DNA of 15,823 nt, taken from the NCBI GenBank assembly GCA_009911175.1, contig QXWX01000131.1, positions 1-15,823 of the forward strand, in the 5' to 3' direction. Each line of letters opens with the position of its first letter. Positions within the stretch are counted from its first letter, which is position 1. A program made the translations under genes and the position numbers. Under the pieces are notes generated by a model. That model did no database searches and was not told the origin of the DNA. It saw nothing but the letters and a program-made list of their open reading frames with translations. Below are positions 1 to 7,897 of the stretch, piece after piece. The DNA is from Lachnospiraceae bacterium. Its GTDB lineage: Bacteria; Bacillota_A; Clostridia; Lachnospirales; Lachnospiraceae.

Positions 1-1277
1 AGGGAAGCATCCTCTTTATTCGGAGCGTTCATGTACAGGTCCCGGAGCCAGCGGCCGTCCTCATCGTATTCCGATATCTTATATCCGCCCTTGGAACCGG
101 TCATCATGGCCGTGGCGTTGTCGATGGCGGACTGCATCCAGCTTGTGGTCTGGCGGACGTTGTCCAGTTCCTGCTCTACAGCCTGATAATTTCCCTTGTT
201 CTGGTCTGTATAGCTTAATTTCACACTGGTACCAAGCTGCAGATTATCTTTTGATGGATCCTGCAAGTGAAGCTCCAATGTCTGTACTGGGAACGCCCTG
301 TCCATTCCATGGGGTCTGGAATATACATGGATGAAATCGCCAAGTTCAAAATTTTCTATATCTGCATCCAGAATGGATAAATCCGCAGCAGTAAGGTTCA
401 GCACCATCGTTTCGTACTGCGCATCCTTCAGCCATGCCTCCGCTTTCTTTTTTAGGTTCTCGGGCAATGTTACGTCATCCCAGGATACTACGCAGCGGTT
501 CCACCCATAGACAGAAACCGCCTCAGGACTATATACATAATCTTTTCCGTCATTTACGGACTTGATATCAACATAAGCCTCTAATCCCTCAATCGGGCTT
601 TCTTCCAGCCTTGCCCCTTTGGGGATTACACAGGTATACAGGTCGCTGGCAGAAATGTTTTCTGAATAATCCAGGAGGTTGTCACCAAATTCTATGGGCT
701 GTTCGCATATCTTCCCATACTCTTCCAGAGTAACCAGATCAAGATACCGTTTTCCATTCTCCTTCCGGATCCGCAGGTAACCGTTCAGTTTTTCACACAA
801 TTTTTCCCGGATCGCGTCCAGCGTGGTCTCCTGGTTTGTAAACCGGTACAGGCTGTCATTGCTGTCATGGACTGTGACTATACCAACATAAAACTTTTTC
901 TTGTCCTCCACCTGGCTGTTATGTATGTTCAGCCAGGTTTCCAACATCTGCCTGGAGGTCAGATCGTGGTACACGGCCTGTGGCTGGATAGAATCATACA
1001 GAAAAGCAAGCTCACCTACCGCGTAAACTTGTTTCGTTCTGTAAAAATCCTTTTCCGCTTCCCGCACCTCCCCGTAGAAAATCTCTTTTCCATTTTTTAA
1101 CACCTGTACCATAGAAATGCGGTTTTTTATATTGTCATATTCCGGGTTGCAGACCGGTACCCCAAGATCAAGAGTGCCAGAATCATTCAGCTGCAGTTTA
1201 ACAACCGGATCTGATGCTGTATACTCTTCATCCTGCGGATAATACAGATCCCTTCCATCAATCAATATCTGATACAT
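1..1277 (-). CDS. Tail-tip protein, Tal/prophage endopeptidase-tail type (3' truncated by window edge)
   Basis: The frame is open for 425 codons from ATG 1277 to the window edge, so the C-terminus is missing. I read it as the baseplate hub/tail-tip protein that follows the distal tail protein in siphoviruses of Firmicutes (phage minor structural protein N-terminal region, Tal-like). The N-terminus MYQILIDGRDLYYP and the segment with NRISMVQVLKNGKEIFYGEV (about residues 48-67) fit the gp27-like hub domain of this family. The last visible residues (KISEYDEDGRW, then LYMNAP) are typical of the region leading into a C-terminal host-contact or peptidase domain, which lies outside the window. The start ATG overlaps the stop of the distal tail gene (TAATG), and GGGGGAG sits 9 nt upstream. 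Whether an endopeptidase domain is present cannot be judged here. Confidence 0.8.
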   Translation of the reverse strand, partial: MYQILIDGRDLYYPQDEEYTASDPVVKLQLNDSGTLDLGVPVCNPEYDNIKNRISMVQVLKNGKEIFYGEVREAEKDFYRTKQVYAVGELAFLYDSIQPQAVYHDLTSRQMLETWLNIHNSQVEDKKKFYVGIVTVHDSNDSLYRFTNQETTLDAIREKLCEKLNGYLRIRKENGKRYLDLVTLEEYGKICEQPIEFGDNLLDYSENISASDLYTCVIPKGARLEESPIEGLEAYVDIKSVNDGKDYVYSPEAVSVYGWNRCVVSWDDVTLPENLKKKAEAWLKDAQYETMVLNLTAADLSILDADIENFELGDFIHVYSRPHGMDRAFPVQTLELHLQDPSKDNLQLGTSVKLSYTDQNKGNYQAVEQELDNVRQTTSWMQSAIDNATAMMTGSKGGYKISEYDEDGRWLRDLYMNAPNKEDAS

Positions 1278-1993
1278 TACAAGTATCTCCCCCTATACTC
1301 AACAGACAGTTTCCCGGTTCCTGAAAATGTCAATACCACATCCTGCTCTCCTACCCGTACGGCAGGGAACCGGTTTCTTCCAACCTTTAGGGTATACGTC
1401 CGTCCAAGGTGAGTGAGTTTCAGGTTATCTGCTTCCGTAACAATAAATACCGGTGAATTATCAATGCCTGCCCCTAAAATAGTAACCGTATTATTTGTTT
1501 CAGATATTACCTTGTCGCCCAGTTTCCGAATCACTCCTGTACAGAAATTAAAAGAATCCCATTTCCAGGGTTCATTGCTGGAGACAAGGTCATATTTGAA
1601 CGGATCCGCAGTTCCGGAAAGTGTGACCGTTCCGAATGCCGGATTCGTCTTTTGTCCGTCCAAGGTGAAGCGCACCAGATAATAATGCTCCGGTTCATCG
1701 TCCAGTACCATTTTTACTTTTTTCCCATGAATCCCCTTTGCAAATTCCGAATATTTCAGGAACCAGTTTTTATAATTCCCATCCATAATATCAAAAACCA
1801 GCTCCAGGCCGTCCCGGTCGTTATATGCCGGACGCCCGTTGACCTCTGTAAGGTCGATACTCCCATCACCGCCCGGAATATCGATCAGCTGCTGTTTCGG
1901 CGTCGGCATGGGGATATACAGGCTCAGTAATTTCAATCCCCAGTCCCTCTCTGTGTGGATCTTATCTTCAAATGTAATTCCAACTCCCATCAT
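1277..1993 (-). CDS. Distal tail protein (Dit, siphovirus tail component family)
   Basis: This 238-residue protein sits between the tape measure and the tail-tip gene, the invariant Dit position. Dit forms the hexameric ring that joins the tail tube to the baseplate hub. The N-terminal half carries features of the Sipho_tail family: an early segment with HTERDWGLKL (about residues 13-22), a glycine-rich IPGGDGSIDLTE (about 39-50) and NGRPAYNDR (about 52-60). The C-terminal part is a beta-rich galectin-like region (LGRTYTLKVGRNRFP). AGGAGG lies 5 nt before the first ATG and 8 nt before a second adjacent ATG; either could be used. The first ATG overlaps the tape measure stop (ATGA), suggesting translational coupling. 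Length is normal for a short Dit without carbohydrate-binding insertions. Confidence 0.87.
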   Translation of the reverse strand: MMGVGITFEDKIHTERDWGLKLLSLYIPMPTPKQQLIDIPGGDGSIDLTEVNGRPAYNDRDGLELVFDIMDGNYKNWFLKYSEFAKGIHGKKVKMVLDDEPEHYYLVRFTLDGQKTNPAFGTVTLSGTADPFKYDLVSSNEPWKWDSFNFCTGVIRKLGDKVISETNNTVTILGAGIDNSPVFIVTEADNLKLTHLGRTYTLKVGRNRFPAVRVGEQDVVLTFSGTGKLSVEYRGRYL

Positions 1994-4686
1994 GTTTTCC
2001 TCCTGTTAATCCTGCCAAGCTCATCATCGATGACTGGCGCTAATATCTTACCCGCCGGTTTCTTATCCAAATATACTCCCATGCCTTCTATAGCTTTTGC
2101 TGTTTCTTTTCCCATCCGTTCATAGTCAAATTCCGGGGAGTCAGATGAAGAACCTGTTTGGGGATCCTTCGGCTTTGAAATGATCTGTCCGGTCGTATTC
2201 ATCGGGGCGGATGTTATTTTCTTAGTTGTATTCCGCATCCGTTCAACTGAATCCTGCAGACTGGCTTCCATCTCATCTGTAGGGACATTCTTTTCGAAAC
2301 CTATCCCCATTCCAAGGGCCATATTTTTACCAATCATATCCCGGAATAGCGTAGAAGGTGAATGAATCCCCAACGCCTTCTTTGCGGCATTGAATGCAGA
2401 TTTTGCAGCATTGATGGCAGCACTTACTAATCCGCCCACAGCTCCAGCAATACCGTTCGCAATCCCTTTGATAATGTTGCTCCCGATACTTCCCCAGTTG
2501 ATGCTGGTAAACGCAGTCTTGATTCCAGTTACTACATTTCTTGCATGTCCAACCACACTACTGATGCCACTTGATATTGCCTTTCCAAGCCCTGAAATCG
2601 CATTCTTTCCGAGAGTGGACAATGTATTTGGGAGGTTCTTGATTGCATTTGTAATTCCTGTCTGTACATTTTTCGCCGCGGTAGCAGCCGCCGAAGCCAT
2701 AGATTTTATCCCGTTCCCCAGGAACTGGATGATATTCTTCCCAAGCGCAAGCCAGTTATAAGCCGTGAAAACTGCAACAATGGCCTCTATAATCTCGGGA
2801 ATATGTGCGATCAGATCTGGAATAGCCTGTATCAGCCCCATTGCAAGCTGCCCGAGCAACTCCATCACCTTGGCAAGTATCGTCGGGAAATTATCATTGA
2901 CGACATTTGCAAATGTTGTGATGATCTCCGGCACCCTGGCGATCAGGATCGGGATTGCTGTCACGATTCCCTCCACCAGTTTGCTCAGTAGTTCAAAACC
3001 CTTTTCTATGAGCACAGGCGCAGCTTCGGCCAGCTTCTCTCCAATCCCCTGGATGAAGTCCAGAACTTTCGGCAGCATTTCCGGGATGGCTTGCACAAAC
3101 CCATCCACAAGATTGCTCAGCAGCTCATACCCTTTCTGCAGAAGTTCCGGGCCGTGGGCACTGATCTGCGTATATAATTGCGTCAACAGACTTAAGACAA
3201 ATTCCCCGACAACCGGAAGAATCTGCATCATCCCATCTACAAGACTGCTCAGCAACTCATACCATTTCTGCAGAAGTGCTGGAGCGTGCGCACTGATCTG
3301 TGCACACAGCTCCGTCAGCAGGTTAAGGATAAATTCTCCGACAGCAGGATAGATCTGCATCATCCCATCCACAAAAGCCTGTATGATCTGTATTCCCGCA
3401 GACAATATTTGCGGAGTGTTGGCTGTTAAACTGTCAATGATCGAAGTAATTACGTCTACGGCAATAGTGATCACGTCTGGTAATGCACTGGCAATCCCCG
3501 TCAGCAGATCCGCGATCAGTTTTCCTCCGGCCTCAATCAGCCCTGCAGTGCCGCCTTCCTGAAAAGCTGTGGTCAATTCACTGATTGCTTCGGCTCCTGT
3601 CTTTGCGATATCGGTTAATGGCTGTTTGACTGACTCATAAAGTTCAATCCCCAGGATTTCTGCAGCCGCTTTTACTTTATCCAACTGACCTGAAAGATTG
3701 TTCTGTGCAATTTCAGCAATCTCAGCCGCTGCGCTGTACCCGGTCAATTCATCCGTAGCACCATTAATCGCTGACTGTAATTTATTGAAATCATCATCGG
3801 ATGCCGTTACAATCGCCAGCAGGCCGGACATGGCTTCCTGCCCGCCAAGCGTAGCCGCCATACTTGCCTTCTCCGCCTCACTCAGTCCTGCAAAGCTGCT
3901 CCGGAGATCCCCGGTAATCTCATTCAGGGATTTCATACTACCGTCACTATTGAGGATAGAAAGCCCCAGCTCCGACATTGCAACAGCTACATCATCTGTA
4001 GGCTTTGCAAGCCTGGACATGATAGAGCGCAGCGCGGTACCAGCCTGAGATCCTTTGATTCCGGCATTCGCCATCAGACCTATGGCCATAGCTGTATCTT
4101 CTACTGAAAATCCCAATGCGCCTGCCACAGGAGCAACATACTTGAAGGTCTCTCCCATCAGCCCCACATTGGTATTTGCGCTAGTAGATGTAGCCGCCAG
4201 TATATCCGCAAAATGACCCGAATCTGAGGCAGACAGTCCGAAGGCAGTCAGGGCGTCTGTGACAATATCAGAAGTGGCCGCCAGATCCTCCCCGGAGGCT
4301 GCGGCCAGATTCATGATCCCCTCAATACCGCCCAGCATGTCCTCCGTTTTCCAGCCGGCCATCGCCATATACTCAAATGCCTGTCCGGATTCCGTAGCGG
4401 AAAACTTTGTCGTGGCACCCATTTCCTTCGCTTTTTCCGAAAGCGCCTGCAACTCACCGCCGGTGGCTCCGGAAATCGCTTGTACTTTGGACATTTGACT
4501 CTCAAAGCTCATGCCCACATTAACCGCCGCGCTAACTCCGGCCCCCATTGCGGCAGTTACCCCAGCTATGGCGCCGCCCAGTACAGACAGGCCACCTTTC
4601 GCAATACTCCCCAGATTTTTCAAGCCCGCATTAAAACCTGACTCATTGATCGCGGTATCAAATTTTAAAGAACCATCGTAGCTCAT
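1990..4686 (-). CDS. Phage tail tape measure protein, TP901 family
   Basis: At 898 residues this is the longest gene here. It sets tail length and occupies the tail lumen until DNA ejection. The TP901 core is clear at about residues 60-240: FESQMSKVQAISGATGGE, TTKFSATESGQAFEYMAMAG, then VAPVAGALGFSVEDTAMAIG and NAGIKGSQAGTALRSIMSRL. A hydrophobic repeat region follows (about 426-640), then a glycine/alanine-rich membrane-active stretch, then the usual tail end IHSPSTLFRDMIGKNMALGM. I chose ATG 4686 (MSYDGSLKFDT); an in-frame GTG three codons upstream (4695) is possible, and GGAAGGG sits 11 nt from the ATG or 2 nt from the GTG. By the rough rule of 0.15 nm per residue the tail would be about 130 nm long. 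No peptidase or lysozyme insertion was recognised. Confidence 0.93.
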   Translation of the reverse strand: MSYDGSLKFDTAINESGFNAGLKNLGSIAKGGLSVLGGAIAGVTAAMGAGVSAAVNVGMSFESQMSKVQAISGATGGELQALSEKAKEMGATTKFSATESGQAFEYMAMAGWKTEDMLGGIEGIMNLAAASGEDLAATSDIVTDALTAFGLSASDSGHFADILAATSTSANTNVGLMGETFKYVAPVAGALGFSVEDTAMAIGLMANAGIKGSQAGTALRSIMSRLAKPTDDVAVAMSELGLSILNSDGSMKSLNEITGDLRSSFAGLSEAEKASMAATLGGQEAMSGLLAIVTASDDDFNKLQSAINGATDELTGYSAAAEIAEIAQNNLSGQLDKVKAAAEILGIELYESVKQPLTDIAKTGAEAISELTTAFQEGGTAGLIEAGGKLIADLLTGIASALPDVITIAVDVITSIIDSLTANTPQILSAGIQIIQAFVDGMMQIYPAVGEFILNLLTELCAQISAHAPALLQKWYELLSSLVDGMMQILPVVGEFVLSLLTQLYTQISAHGPELLQKGYELLSNLVDGFVQAIPEMLPKVLDFIQGIGEKLAEAAPVLIEKGFELLSKLVEGIVTAIPILIARVPEIITTFANVVNDNFPTILAKVMELLGQLAMGLIQAIPDLIAHIPEIIEAIVAVFTAYNWLALGKNIIQFLGNGIKSMASAAATAAKNVQTGITNAIKNLPNTLSTLGKNAISGLGKAISSGISSVVGHARNVVTGIKTAFTSINWGSIGSNIIKGIANGIAGAVGGLVSAAINAAKSAFNAAKKALGIHSPSTLFRDMIGKNMALGMGIGFEKNVPTDEMEASLQDSVERMRNTTKKITSAPMNTTGQIISKPKDPQTGSSSDSPEFDYERMGKETAKAIEGMGVYLDKKPAGKILAPVIDDELGRINRRKT
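2767..3411 (-). repeat. Five tandem 44-residue (132-bp) repeats inside the tape measure gene
   Basis: Five in-frame units of 44 codons can be aligned, the last one short (39). Each starts like LLQKGYELLSNLVDGF and passes through an AIP or PVVGEF turn to a closing AHGP/AHAP/EAAP/DNFP. The anchor CCCATC(C/T)AC recurs on the plus strand at 3100, 3232 and 3364, an exact 132-bp period. The units beginning near 3240 and 3108 are nearly identical at the DNA level over long stretches, which points to recent duplication or homogenisation; the outer units have diverged. Confidence 0.85.
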
Positions 4687-4742
4687 CCTATCCACATCCC
4701 TTCCGTGAATAGCGCAGGCTCCAATGGCTCAATTTAAAGCGC

Positions 4743-4895
4743 TTATATCTTGACCTCTATTTCATTTTTACATGTCCGGCATTTAATAAATAAGCCGGTG
4801 CATTTTGCTGTGTTATCATAGATTACCAGCTTTGTTTTGCACACCGGACAGACATACCACATTTTTCTTATTGGCGGATATTGAATCTTTCTCAT
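4743..4895 (-). CDS. Small zinc-ribbon protein, function unknown
   Basis: A 50-residue basic protein with two CxxC knuckles, CPVC (about residues 16-19) and CRTC (about 40-43), the arrangement of a single zinc ribbon. It loosely resembles small phage and mobile-element Cys-rich proteins (Com-like or Cys-rich KTR types), but I cannot assign a family firmly. I start it at MRKIQYPPIRK because GGGGGGG lies 5 nt upstream; longer in-frame starts at 4919 and 4949 lack a comparable site and would overlap the chaperone gene. It sits between the second tail chaperone and the tape measure gene. A role in RNA or DNA binding, for instance translational control of the neighbouring tail genes, is only inference from the zinc ribbon and position. 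Confidence 0.6.
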   Translation of the reverse strand: MRKIQYPPIRKMWYVCPVCKTKLVIYDNTAKCTGLFIKCRTCKNEIEVKI

Positions 4896-4905
4896 AGGGC
4901 CCCCC

Positions 4906-5484
4906 CTATATAAATGCATTCCCGATATCATAATCCGTAAGTTCTGCATCTGGCAGCCTGATCGACCGCTGTATTTTTGCTATCCGTTTACGTTCTTCCT
5001 TGTCTTTGATCTTGGACAGATCCGTACTGCGGTATAGAATCCGCTGCTTAATCTCTGTGTTTTCTGAAAGCCCGGAAAACAACATCCGAAATTCCCACCA
5101 GTGCATATACTGGATTGTCCGGATATTGATCCCGTAATCCTGCAGAAATGCGGAAAAAATAAAGGGGTAGTCTATCGCAAAAGAATATACGTCCTTCCGT
5201 AGCTCTTCATCTCCGATTTCTTCCTCAGTCTCACAGTCTCCCATACAAGGATCATAGAAAGTTTTCATTGTCACAAAATCAGACAGCGCATCCGCCGCTT
5301 TCTCAAAATCTTCTGGCTGCTCTTTGAAATACTGCAGCAGAAAATACATCTTTTCCCGTGGATCTATATCTTCCGCTTTCAGCATATCGATCAGCTTTAC
5401 GATCTCCCTGAAATCTGTAATGATCGGGACTTCATTTCCGTCCACGCAGACAGTTGTCGGATACTCCTCATAAAACAGGTTCAC
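4906..5484 (-). CDS. Tail assembly chaperone, bacteriophage Gp15 family
   Basis: This 192-residue protein matches the Gp15 family seen beside tape measure genes in Firmicutes phages. Telling motifs are MHWWEFRMLFSGL (about residues 127-139) and YRSTDLSKIKDKEERKR (about 151-167), the conserved centre and the basic segment of that family. A CMGDCETEEE stretch (about 79-88) marks the acidic middle. Such proteins bind the tape measure during tail assembly and are absent from the virion. The start is GTG 5484 with GAGGTG 8 nt upstream, 7 nt after the stop of the preceding chaperone. The two chaperones are therefore separate reading frames; I see no slippery heptamer that would fuse them. Confidence 0.85.
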   Translation of the reverse strand: MNLFYEEYPTTVCVDGNEVPIITDFREIVKLIDMLKAEDIDPREKMYFLLQYFKEQPEDFEKAADALSDFVTMKTFYDPCMGDCETEEEIGDEELRKDVYSFAIDYPFIFSAFLQDYGINIRTIQYMHWWEFRMLFSGLSENTEIKQRILYRSTDLSKIKDKEERKRIAKIQRSIRLPDAELTDYDIGNAFI

Positions 5485-5491
5485 AGTATTT

Positions 5492-5842
5492 TCACCTCTT
5501 GGACATCACCCTGTATTTCTGATATCTGGCGGATCTGTTCTTATTCATTGAGACTACTTCCTGTTTACAATGTTTCAAAAAAGATTCATAGCAGTCATCA
5601 ACAACCCGGGAATTTAGCTTCCCTCCCAGCAGCTTATCGCCGGTACCTTCACCAAAGATAGCATCGAACAGGTGATAAAACATAGCACAATAGGCCCTGG
5701 TTATTTCAGAGAGTTTTCCAATCTTTTTCAGATCTTTCTCCTCTTCTTCCATAGCTTCAAACGCTTTTTCATATCGTTCCTGAAAATCTACATCTTCCAA
5801 ATCAATCTCCAGCTCTACATCATTCCACTTCCAGGTGGTCAT
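5492..5842 (-). CDS. First tail assembly chaperone (DUF6673-like)
   Basis: A 116-residue acidic protein starting MTTWKWNDVELEIDLEDVDF, with a central helical run of E and K (about residues 24-45) and a basic C-terminus ending YRVMSKR. It lies between the major tail protein and Gp15, the position of the G-type chaperone in lambda-like gene order. The opening W-x-N-x-x-x-E-I-D-L pattern fits DUF6673-type chaperones as I recall them. The ATG follows AGGAGG by 8 nt, one of the strongest ribosome sites here. The role, guiding tail-tube polymerisation around the tape measure, is inferred mainly from order and from the Gp15 partner. Confidence 0.72.
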   Translation of the reverse strand: MTTWKWNDVELEIDLEDVDFQERYEKAFEAMEEEEKDLKKIGKLSEITRAYCAMFYHLFDAIFGEGTGDKLLGGKLNSRVVDDCYESFLKHCKQEVVSMNKNRSARYQKYRVMSKR

Positions 5843-5855
5843 CTAAAACACCTCC

Positions 5856-6377
5856 TCATACCGTGTCCGGAATCTCTCCCGGTGTATACGTTGCAATCTT
5901 TTCTTCTTCATCCAGAATCGCATACCCAACTTCTACTTCTGATTTAGATTTAAAAGACCCGGTATATACCAGGGCGTCATTTCCATCCCCGTCTGCATCG
6001 GGAATGATCGCATAGGTTCTCTTCCGGGCAACACATCTGTTCTGTTCATCTGCAGTAAACAAATCCACCACCAGAATATCCACCAAAGCGTCACTTCCTG
6101 TCAGTTCCCCATCATGAACCTTCGCAATTCTGTCGTGCACCGGCGTATTGGTATGACGGTCAAAAGAATATTCCGTTGCCGGCGCATATCCCACAACGTC
6201 TGTATCCTCCGACGCCCTGTCCACATACTGCCGACTGTATTCCTTCGGGTTCTTGCTGTTAGTCAAGGCTGTAAAACCTGTCATTCTCTCAAATTTGGGA
6301 GTCTGCCCTGTTTCATCCGTATTCATAAACGCAAGCCGCTGATGCCGCTTAACCATCTTTGCTTTTTTATCTGCCAT
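5856..6377 (-). CDS. Major tail (tube) protein
   Basis: A 173-residue protein expected to polymerise into the tail tube. It begins MADKKAKMVKRHQRLAFM and continues with a beta-rich domain (KFERMTGFTALTNSKNPKEY, then RQYVDRASEDTDVVGYAP, about residues 29-67). The segment DILVVDLFT and the closing GYAILDEEEKIATYTP are usual for the tube proteins of Clostridia siphophages. I chose ATG 6377 because AGGAGG lies exactly 7 nt upstream; the frame extends 11 codons further without a good site. No Ig-like decoration domain follows the core. It sits directly before the chaperones, as expected. Confidence 0.83.
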   Translation of the reverse strand: MADKKAKMVKRHQRLAFMNTDETGQTPKFERMTGFTALTNSKNPKEYSRQYVDRASEDTDVVGYAPATEYSFDRHTNTPVHDRIAKVHDGELTGSDALVDILVVDLFTADEQNRCVARKRTYAIIPDADGDGNDALVYTGSFKSKSEVEVGYAILDEEEKIATYTPGEIPDTV

Positions 6378-6379
6378 CT

Positions 6380-6799
6380 TTATACCTCCTGTGTGTAAAT
6401 CAGCCGGCATTCTACACGGTACCGGGCAAGGTTCCCATCAGTATCGTATAAATAGCCTTTATTTAATGTTTCAAATACGACCGCCGTTTTTCCCTCCGGA
6501 AGATCCGGAAGGTTATCCTTTAAGTTCTGCTTTTCCAGCCAGTCCTCAAACGCTTCATAGAATCCACTGTTTTCGATATTGACGCGCGCATCTTCGTCAT
6601 AAGCCTCGTTGCTGGTAAGCGCAAACTGGAACTGTTTCTTCGCCCCGCCGTCCGTATACCTCTGTATCACCGGGTCACAAGGCAGCGGGTCAATAGAATA
6701 GGACATATCCGTTCCGACATAATCCACATTAACCCTTTCATTTTCCATCAACGGGCATTTCATGATATGCTCCCTGATCGATGCAATAATATTATCCAA
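6380..6799 (-). CDS. Tail terminator / tail completion protein (Minor capsid type)
   Basis: A 139-residue protein located just before the tail tube gene, where the tail terminator that caps the tube is found. Features: NVDYVGTDMSYSIDPLPCDP (about residues 24-43), then QFQFALTSNEAYDED, then NIENSGFYEAFEDWLEKQN, which is characteristic of this phage family. The start I give is TTG 6799, which overlaps the preceding gene by 8 nt and has GGGGG 11 nt upstream. A competing ATG at 6763 has AGGGAG 6 nt upstream and would drop 12 residues. I recall some database relatives of this protein type being labelled chloramphenicol resistance; nothing in this sequence supports that. Confidence 0.72.
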   Translation of the reverse strand: MDNIIASIREHIMKCPLMENERVNVDYVGTDMSYSIDPLPCDPVIQRYTDGGAKKQFQFALTSNEAYDEDARVNIENSGFYEAFEDWLEKQNLKDNLPDLPEGKTAVVFETLNKGYLYDTDGNLARYRVECRLIYTQEV

Positions 6800-7172
6800 T
6801 CTTTTCCGCCCCCTTCAATATGGAATCTTTAAACCGGTTCTTCATCCTCTCAAACCACTTGGATTGTGTTTTATGCTCATAGTATTGCCTTCGCGCATAA
6901 GGTGTGATCTGGTTGATCTCACCACTGCCGATCACAGTCCCTATCGTAGCCGACTTCACTAACACCCCGGTTCTTCTCGGCGTCTCCGGTCCCATTCTCC
7001 GGATACATTCCTGATCTACGAAAGACTGTTTTCTGCTGAACACCCCTTCCATATCACTTTCAAACCCAGGGCTCCATTTCAGCTCGACAGATACTTTCGC
7101 CCCCTTATACACAGTTTCAATTTTCTGCCCGTGCGGGGCCTTGATATGAAATTTTTTCTTTCCCCGTGCCAC
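6792..7172 (-). CDS. Head-tail joining protein, HK97 gp10-like / minor capsid
   Basis: A 126-residue basic protein. The pattern CIRRMGPETPRRTGVLVKSA in the middle (about residues 57-76) and the ending with QYYEHKTQSKWFERMKNRFK (about 96-115) are typical of gp10-like or minor capsid proteins that connect the completed head to the tail. It starts at GTG 7172, overlapping the stop of the previous gene (TAGTG), with AGGTGG about 10 nt upstream. Position between the head-closure protein and the tail terminator supports the call. Confidence 0.77.
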   Translation of the reverse strand: MARGKKKFHIKAPHGQKIETVYKGAKVSVELKWSPGFESDMEGVFSRKQSFVDQECIRRMGPETPRRTGVLVKSATIGTVIGSGEINQITPYARRQYYEHKTQSKWFERMKNRFKDSILKGAEKIG

Positions 7173-7513
7173 TATTGCGCCACCACCTTTATGTGTGGGT
7201 TGCTTCCGAAACGGTTATAATTTGCCCCCGTAACGCAGAAATACTCTACTTCTTTCAAATCCTTCACAGTTTCCATATCAATTTCACAGAACCCTTCCAC
7301 AACATAGTCCCCCTTCTTTAATTCCACAGATATATCCGGAATCCTGACCGTCAGCACATTCGTCAGCCCATTTGCTGTCTTTAATCCGTTTGTGGTGATA
7401 CCTGCAATGATATTTTTATATAGCCATACTGCAGGCAGGTATTTCCGTTCCCATTTATCACCAGATGGACTCCTGACTCGATGATAAACCGTCACATCCG
7501 CATTTGTGAGCAT
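7172..7513 (-). CDS. Putative head closure protein (DUF6751-like)
   Basis: A 113-residue protein beginning MLTNADVTVYHRV, with WLYKNIIAGITTNGLKTANG in the middle and NRFGSNPHIKVVAQ at the end. This pattern fits DUF6751-type proteins found between the head connector and gp10-like genes of Clostridia prophages. I set the start at ATG 7513 because AGGTGGGG lies 7 nt upstream; the longer frame from 7570 would add 19 residues with no good site. It overlaps the connector gene by 56 nt. The head-closure role rests on gene order and is not demonstrated by a catalytic or structural motif. Confidence 0.65.
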   Translation of the reverse strand: MLTNADVTVYHRVRSPSGDKWERKYLPAVWLYKNIIAGITTNGLKTANGLTNVLTVRIPDISVELKKGDYVVEGFCEIDMETVKDLKEVEYFCVTGANYNRFGSNPHIKVVAQ

Positions 7514-7892
7514 GCCTGCACCCCACCTTCCTGTCCAGCAATCCCGTTCCTGCAAGATACTTCCTTGCAATCTGCATTGCTTTCCTACTTAGAAAATCTT
7601 CAAAGGGTTCCCCGTCTTTCATTTCACTGATGTAAGATACCGAATATCCATCCGTGTTTTCAGATTTTTTTCCGGCCTCACCAGAAGCTGCCTTCTGCTT
7701 CTGTTCTGCATACATATCCGCAATAGAACAGACCGCATATTGAAGTTCGTCCGGCTGTATGTTGTCACTTTTTCCCGCTGTCAGATACCGAAGAAAAAAG
7801 GAAGCCTCCAGGGCTTCCTTTTCAAACTGGTTTCTTTCCAGACTTCCGTGCGCTTTCCCTATATAAAATTCATAATCTGCATATGGAAACAT
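7458..7892 (-). CDS. Head-tail connector protein (gp6-like)
   Basis: A 144-residue mostly helical protein directly after the capsid gene, the place of the gp6-type connector that docks under the portal. It reads MFPYADYEFYIGKAHGSLER, then helical segments including FEKEALEASFFLRYLTAG and DELQYAVCSIADMYAEQKQ. The extreme C-terminus is unusual: a Cys/His cluster (GCRHAHKCGCDGL) in the last 21 residues, in the part overlapping the next gene. I prefer ATG 7892 (AGGAG 10 nt upstream) over GTG 7901, which overlaps the capsid stop but has the Shine-Dalgarno site almost on top of it. Confidence 0.72.
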   Translation of the reverse strand: MFPYADYEFYIGKAHGSLERNQFEKEALEASFFLRYLTAGKSDNIQPDELQYAVCSIADMYAEQKQKAASGEAGKKSENTDGYSVSYISEMKDGEPFEDFLSRKAMQIARKYLAGTGLLDRKVGCRHAHKCGCDGLSSSQESIW

Positions 7893-7897
7893 CAGGA

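Noticed and set aside
2765..3352. Plus-strand serine-rich open frame with internal repeats
   Set aside because: Its repeats are just the mirror of the 44-residue tape measure repeats; no ribosome site or family match.
4696..4742. Possible hairpin or terminator between the zinc-ribbon gene and the tape measure gene
   Set aside because: The AGCGC/GCGCT arms are only 5 bp with a long loop and no T-tract on the minus strand.
5470..5520. Programmed frameshift joining the two tail chaperones, as in lambda G/GT
   Set aside because: No slippery heptamer near the end of the first frame; the second gene has its own GTG and GAGGTG site 7 nt downstream.
6380..6799. Chloramphenicol resistance function for the tail terminator-like protein
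   Set aside because: The label exists, as I recall, on some database relatives, but the gene lies in a tail operon, is only 139 residues long and shows no acetyltransferase or transporter features.
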